This document shows positions 60,473 through 64,000 of a DNA stretch of 64,000 nucleotides, piece after piece (the stretch's first letter is position 1; each line of letters begins with the position of its first letter). This DNA is from Bacteroidota bacterium (GTDB lineage Bacteria; Bacteroidota; Bacteroidia; AKYH767-A; OLB10). The notes under the pieces are model-generated. The model made no database searches and was not told the origin of the DNA. It saw only the letters and a program-made list of their open reading frames with translations. Position numbers and translations under genes: made by a program. Where the stretch lies: NCBI GenBank assembly GCA_016714005.1, contig JADJOA010000012.1, positions 1-64,000 of the forward strand, written 5' to 3'.

Positions 60473-62604
60473 TTAAACCAAGATCTTTTCTCCTTTTAAG
60501 GCAATGCTTTCTAAACATTTAAATGTTGCAAGCATACTTATGTATTGCTCCTGAAAAGAAATTGGAGTTGAGCCTCCGTTTTTTATTGCATTAATATAAG
60601 CTACAACTTCATTATTATGCCCTTTATCCTGTGCACCCTTAGTAATTTTTTCTGATTTGCCAATTAAACGCAACTCTTTATAATCATCAAGCACTACTAC
60701 AATTCCTCCGCTAAAAACTTCTAAATATTCTTTGCTTAGTAATTTATTTCCATTACTGAAATAACTGATGTTGGCAATGCTTCCATTTTCAAATGCAAGC
60801 TGAATTGTAACAGTATCTTGTAAATTGTGCGGCTCTTTTATGGCATTTGCAGTTACACTAACAATTTTAGAACCTGCAATAAACATACACAAATCTATAA
60901 AGTGGCAGGCCTCACCCACAATTCTTCCTCCTCCTAATTTTGCATCGTGAACCCGGTGGTCGGCAGGTATGTTTCCGGCATTTATCCGGTAGTTAATAGC
61001 ACAAGGTATTTCTTTGCTGATGGATTTTTTTAATTGTTGAATAAATGGAGCAAATCTTCTGTTAAAACCAACCATCAGGTGAGAGTTTGTTTTTGCAAAG
61101 GTTTCCTTTATTTCATTCAGTTCATCAATATTCATACATAATGGCTTTTCTACAAAAACATTTTTATTGTTTTTTAAAGCCTGTAAAACGTAAGCAGCAT
61201 GTGTGTCATGTCTTGTTGCAATAAACACCGTATTCACATCTTTGCTGATAAAAATATCATCTGCATTACCGCTTGCAAAAGCAAATCCGTTTTTATCCGC
61301 AATATTTCTTGCATTGCTTGGGCGTGCTGTTACCACTCCTGCAAATTTTGCACTCGTATTTTTAATTGCAGGAGGAATTAAAAGTTTTGCCCGAAACTTC
61401 CTGCTCCAATCAGGCCCACATTTTACATCTGTTTTAGAAAAAGATTTTTTATTAAGTGAAACAGATGTGTTTATTTTTTTTTCTAAATCATATTTTAAAA
61501 CCATGCCAACAAAGGGTTCGGTTTTATTCATAATAAGGTCATAAGCTTTAGGAGCATCATTAAAGCCAAAGGTGTGAGTAAGCAAATTTTCAATATTTTT
61601 ATTTTTTTATCCTTTATCAAATCCACAAATGCCTGCATGTTTCTGTTCTCTGTCCAACGCACATAACCATAAGGGTAATCGATTCCTAATTCCTCGTATT
61701 CCGAATCGTAACGTCCAGGCCCATAAGAGCAGCTCATTTTCAAATCAAGCTCTTTTTTAAAATAGTTAGCGCGTTTAAATCCTGTAGGTACAGCACCTAC
61801 AATAACTACTTTTCCTTTTTTGCGGGATAATGTTCCTGCTAAATCAACAGGATCTAAAGAATCAGTTCCCGCTGTTATAATAACAGCATCTGTGCCGTAT
61901 CCATCAGTAAAATCAGAAATTATGTTTTCTAAATCTTCTCTGCTACGTGTTAATGCCAAATCAATTCCATTACTTTCAGCAAGTTTTACCATTCTTGCGT
62001 CTACATCTATTCCAATTGTTTTTACACCACTTGCTTTTAGCATTTGTACGGTTAATTGTCCCACTAACCCTAAACCTATCACAACACAATTTTCTCCCAA
62101 ACGTAAATCAGCTTGTCTTATGCCTTGCAATGCAATAGCACCTAGTGTGGTAAATGCTGCGTGAGCCATTTCAACATTCTTATCAATTTTCACACATAAA
62201 TTAACAGGCACTGCAATAACCTCAGAGTGATTGGCGCTATTGCCACCACACGCAACAAGATCGCCAACTTTTAAATCCTTAACATCGGTAGCCACTGCAA
62301 TTATTTCTCCCGATGTGCTATAACCCAATGGTGTTGGTGCATCTAATTTGTTCATCACCATTTTATAGGTATTCATTACACCAAAGGTTTTAGCAGCATC
62401 AATAACCTTTTTTACTTCTTCTTTTCTTGCACGAGCTTTTCCTATATAACTTAATCGGGCATCCTTCACTGTTTTACCTTCAGTGCCTGCACTTATCAAC
62501 GAAAAATGGTTTCTTACCAATACCTGTCCTGATGAAAGTGCCGGAAACGGAACTTCAAGCAATTGCATTTTACCGTCTTTTAAATTTTGGGTTAATTGTT
62601 CCAT
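60473..62604 (-). CDS. bi-domain oxidoreductase: zinc-type dehydrogenase fused to Gfo/Idh/MocA oxidoreductase, frameshifted
   Basis: One protein of about 710 residues, from ATG 62604. Residues 1 to ~350 are a medium-chain dehydrogenase (QVLVRNHFSLISAGTEGKTV, PLGYSTSGEIIAVATDVKD, Rossmann motif VVIGLGLVGQLTVQML). Residues ~360-710 are a Gfo/Idh/MocA NAD(P)-dependent sugar dehydrogenase (FIATRHDTHAAYVLQALKNN, VFVEKPLCMNIDELNEI, MVGFNRRFAPFIQQLKK, HDAKLGGGRIVGEACHFIDL). Frame changes are in an A-run near 61600 and near 61400, where the second Rossmann motif is scrambled. Such fusions are known from bacterial surface-polysaccharide loci, often near heparinase-like and glycosyltransferase genes, but their substrate is unknown. 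An epimerase and a glycosyltransferase lie upstream on the same strand. Confidence 0.88.
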
Positions 62605-62660
62605 GAAAATTTATACTGCAATTTTTTTATTAATTTTTGAAGATATGTTCTTTGCAATGA

Positions 62661-63616
62661 TTAGTTATTTGCAAAGTACCATGATTTAAATTCCTCCAAT
62701 CCTTCATTTAAAGAAGTAGAGGGGGAGTAGTCAAGTAATTTTTTTGCCTTGCTCACATTTGCAAATGTAATGGGAACATCACCAGGTTGGTTTGGCAACT
62801 TATCAAGAATTGCTTTTTTGCCAACCGAAGCTTCAATTGCAGAAATAAGTTCCAGCAATGTTACAGTTCTGCTATTACCTAAATTAACAACTTCAAATAA
62901 ACTTTTGTCATAGTCAATGGCATTTCTAATTCCCTGCACAATGTCCTGAACAAATGTGTAATCGCGGCTGGTGCTGCCATCACCAAAAAAAGGTATAGGC
63001 TTGCCGTTATCTATCAGTTTAAAAAATTTATGTATAGCTAAGTCGGGGCGTTGACGTGGGCCAAACACCGTAAAAAAACGCAAGGCAATAAAACGAATAT
63101 TATACAAATGGGCATAAGTATGACCAATTAACTCACTGCAGAAAACTTTTGTAGCAGCATAAGGAGAAATTGGATTAAGCACGTAATAATCTTCGCTCCA
63201 GGGTGTACGTGGGTTTACCCCATAAACACTGCTGCTTGATGCAAATACAAACTGTTTTATGTTATGCTCTTTAGCCTTTTCTAACAAGTTAATTGTACCT
63301 TTTACATTTACATCTTCGTAAAGCAAAGGATTTTCTATGCTTGGTCTTACACCAGCACGTGCGGCAATGTGTACAACAGCATCAAACTTAGTTACAAAAA
63401 CTTTTTCAAGAAAAGCGTTATCACGTATATCTCCTTCAAGTAGCCGGAAGTTTTTATTGAGTAAGGATGATGAAATGTTTTTGCGTTTGATATGGGGATC
63501 GTAAAAAGTATCAAAGCAATCTAAGCAATAAACTTCCCAGTTGTTTTCGTTGAGTAATTTTTCAACTAAAGTGCTGCCAATAAAACCTGCACCGCCTGTA
63601 ACTAAAATTTTTTCAA
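62661..63616 (-). CDS. NAD-dependent sugar-nucleotide epimerase/dehydratase (GalE/UDP-glucuronate epimerase type), frameshift at start
   Basis: Extended short-chain dehydrogenase of about 318 residues. The Rossmann motif VTGGAGFIGSTLVEKLL lies at the N-terminus, then GDIRDNAFLEKVF and VVHIAARAGVRPSIENPLLY. The catalytic set is S-S-S-V-Y-G (FASSSSVYGVNPRTPW) and Y-x-x-x-K (PYAATKVFCSELI). The substrate-side FTVFGPRQRPDLAIHKFFK and GDGSTSRDYTFVQDIVQGI are typical of UDP-glucuronate 4-epimerases. The start is a TTG at 63616, and an extra A in the adjacent A-run would be needed to open the frame. It makes an activated sugar, probably UDP-galacturonate, for surface polysaccharide; the exact sugar is uncertain. 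Confidence 0.87.
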
Positions 63617-63623
63617 ATTTGTT

Positions 63624-64000
63624 TTAATGATGTTGCTTAATTTGATTCAATAACCGACCTAAAAACATTTCCCATACGTTCAACCATTTTTCTTCAGTAA
63701 GGTTATCAAGATAAATTCTCCTGCTTTCTGCTCCCATTTTATCTCTTAAAGATTTATCAGCCGCAAGTATTGCAATTTTTTCTGCAAGTTGTTTCACATT
63801 TTTCTTCTCTACTAAAAAGCCATTTTGTCCATCGTGTACGCTTTCAGAAATTGCGGCATGATCTGTAGAAATTACAGGCAGCCCTGCTGCCATTGCCTCA
63901 ACTGTTACCCATGGATGTCCTTCGTTTCTGTAATAGGTGGGGAAGACAAAAATATCAGCCTCGCTAAATATTTTAAATTTTTTATCTCCTTTAACTGGTC
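63624..64000 (-). CDS. glycosyltransferase family 4, C-terminal part
   Basis: The C-terminal ~126 residues of a retaining GT-B glycosyltransferase; its 5' part lies outside the window. It shows the nucleotide-sugar-binding end: DIFVFPTYYRNEGHPWVTVE (E-x7-E-like motif), then AMAAGLPVISTDHAAISESV and GQNGFLVEKKNVKQLAEKIA. It ends with a short basic tail 8 bases before the epimerase start, so the two are cotranscribed. It transfers a sugar to a polysaccharide precursor on the cytoplasmic side of the membrane. Confidence 0.88.
   Translation of the reverse strand, partial: PVKGDKKFKIFSEADIFVFPTYYRNEGHPWVTVEAMAAGLPVISTDHAAISESVHDGQNGFLVEKKNVKQLAEKIAILAADKSLRDKMGAESRRIYLDNLTEEKWLNVWEMFLGRLLNQIKQHH

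Overview
The window reads as chromosomal DNA of a member of the Bacteroidota, probably from the Chitinophagia/Sphingobacteriia side. Reasons: AT-rich sequence with weak ribosome-binding sites, type IX secretion (T9SS) cargo with C-terminal sorting domains, a huge PKD-repeat surface protein, DUF4476, DUF5723 and DUF1573 proteins, a clade II (Sec-type) nitrous oxide reductase cluster, and Rrf2 and Crp-type regulators typical of the phylum. I see no transposase, integrase, phage gene or CRISPR array. Most genes need one or more frame changes to read through. Several of these fall in runs of A or T, so I read most as sequencing or assembly error. A second, smaller class is whole internal blocks missing (ldhA, hsp20, nosF, a tRNA-Leu, a GH1 gene). 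Gene coordinates span the reconstructed gene across frame changes.

Layout. 1-2.0 kb: a run of broken stress/fermentation genes (ldhA, trxA, a small eRF1-like protein, hsp20). 2.0-9.3 kb, minus strand: a tightly packed operon read as rrf2-tnaA-hmgA-hppD-paaA-paaB-paaC-paaD-queD, joining tryptophan, tyrosine (homogentisate) and phenylacetyl-CoA breakdown; it ends at a strong hairpin terminator. 9.4-16.1 kb, plus strand and divergent from it: cytochrome c, nosZ, a fasciclin lipoprotein, a membrane protein, nosL, nosD, nosF (large deletion) and nosY, for reduction of N2O to N2. 16.2-19.6 kb: a DUF2892 protein, a PAS histidine kinase, a response-regulator/Crp fusion and an envelope protein. 19.7-23.8 kb: three tRNA loci, mfd, and another tRNA. 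23.9-32.4 kb: acyl-CoA thioesterase, DUF4476 protein, cutC, aldose epimerase, beta-mannosidase, glycosylasparaginase and a TPR membrane protein. 32.4-39.7 kb: a ~2200-residue PKD/FN3 adhesin and a small FN3-like protein. 40-49.8 kb: a conserved unknown, a serine hydrolase, PBP1C, acetyl-CoA synthetase, a lipid kinase, a charge-bipolar lysine/aspartate protein and a peroxiredoxin. 49.8-60.4 kb: small secreted proteins, an M43 metalloprotease, a large T9SS cargo protein, a DUF5723 outer-membrane protein, a pRiA4b ORF3-like protein, and remnants of a secreted protein and of a GH1 beta-glucosidase. 60.5-64 kb, minus strand: the edge of a polysaccharide-biosynthesis locus (fused dehydrogenase/Gfo-Idh enzyme, sugar-nucleotide epimerase, glycosyltransferase).

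How it works together. The most coherent idea is in the 2-19 kb block. A cysteine-bearing Rrf2 regulator (C-X6-C-X5-C, of the kind that holds an Fe-S cluster) sits exactly between a set of O2-consuming ring-cleavage enzymes, which it appears to head as first gene, and a divergent N2O-respiration operon. Downstream of nos lies a two-component pair whose output protein is a Crp-like factor. This layout suggests a switch between aerobic aromatic catabolism and N2O respiration, but that is inference from gene order.
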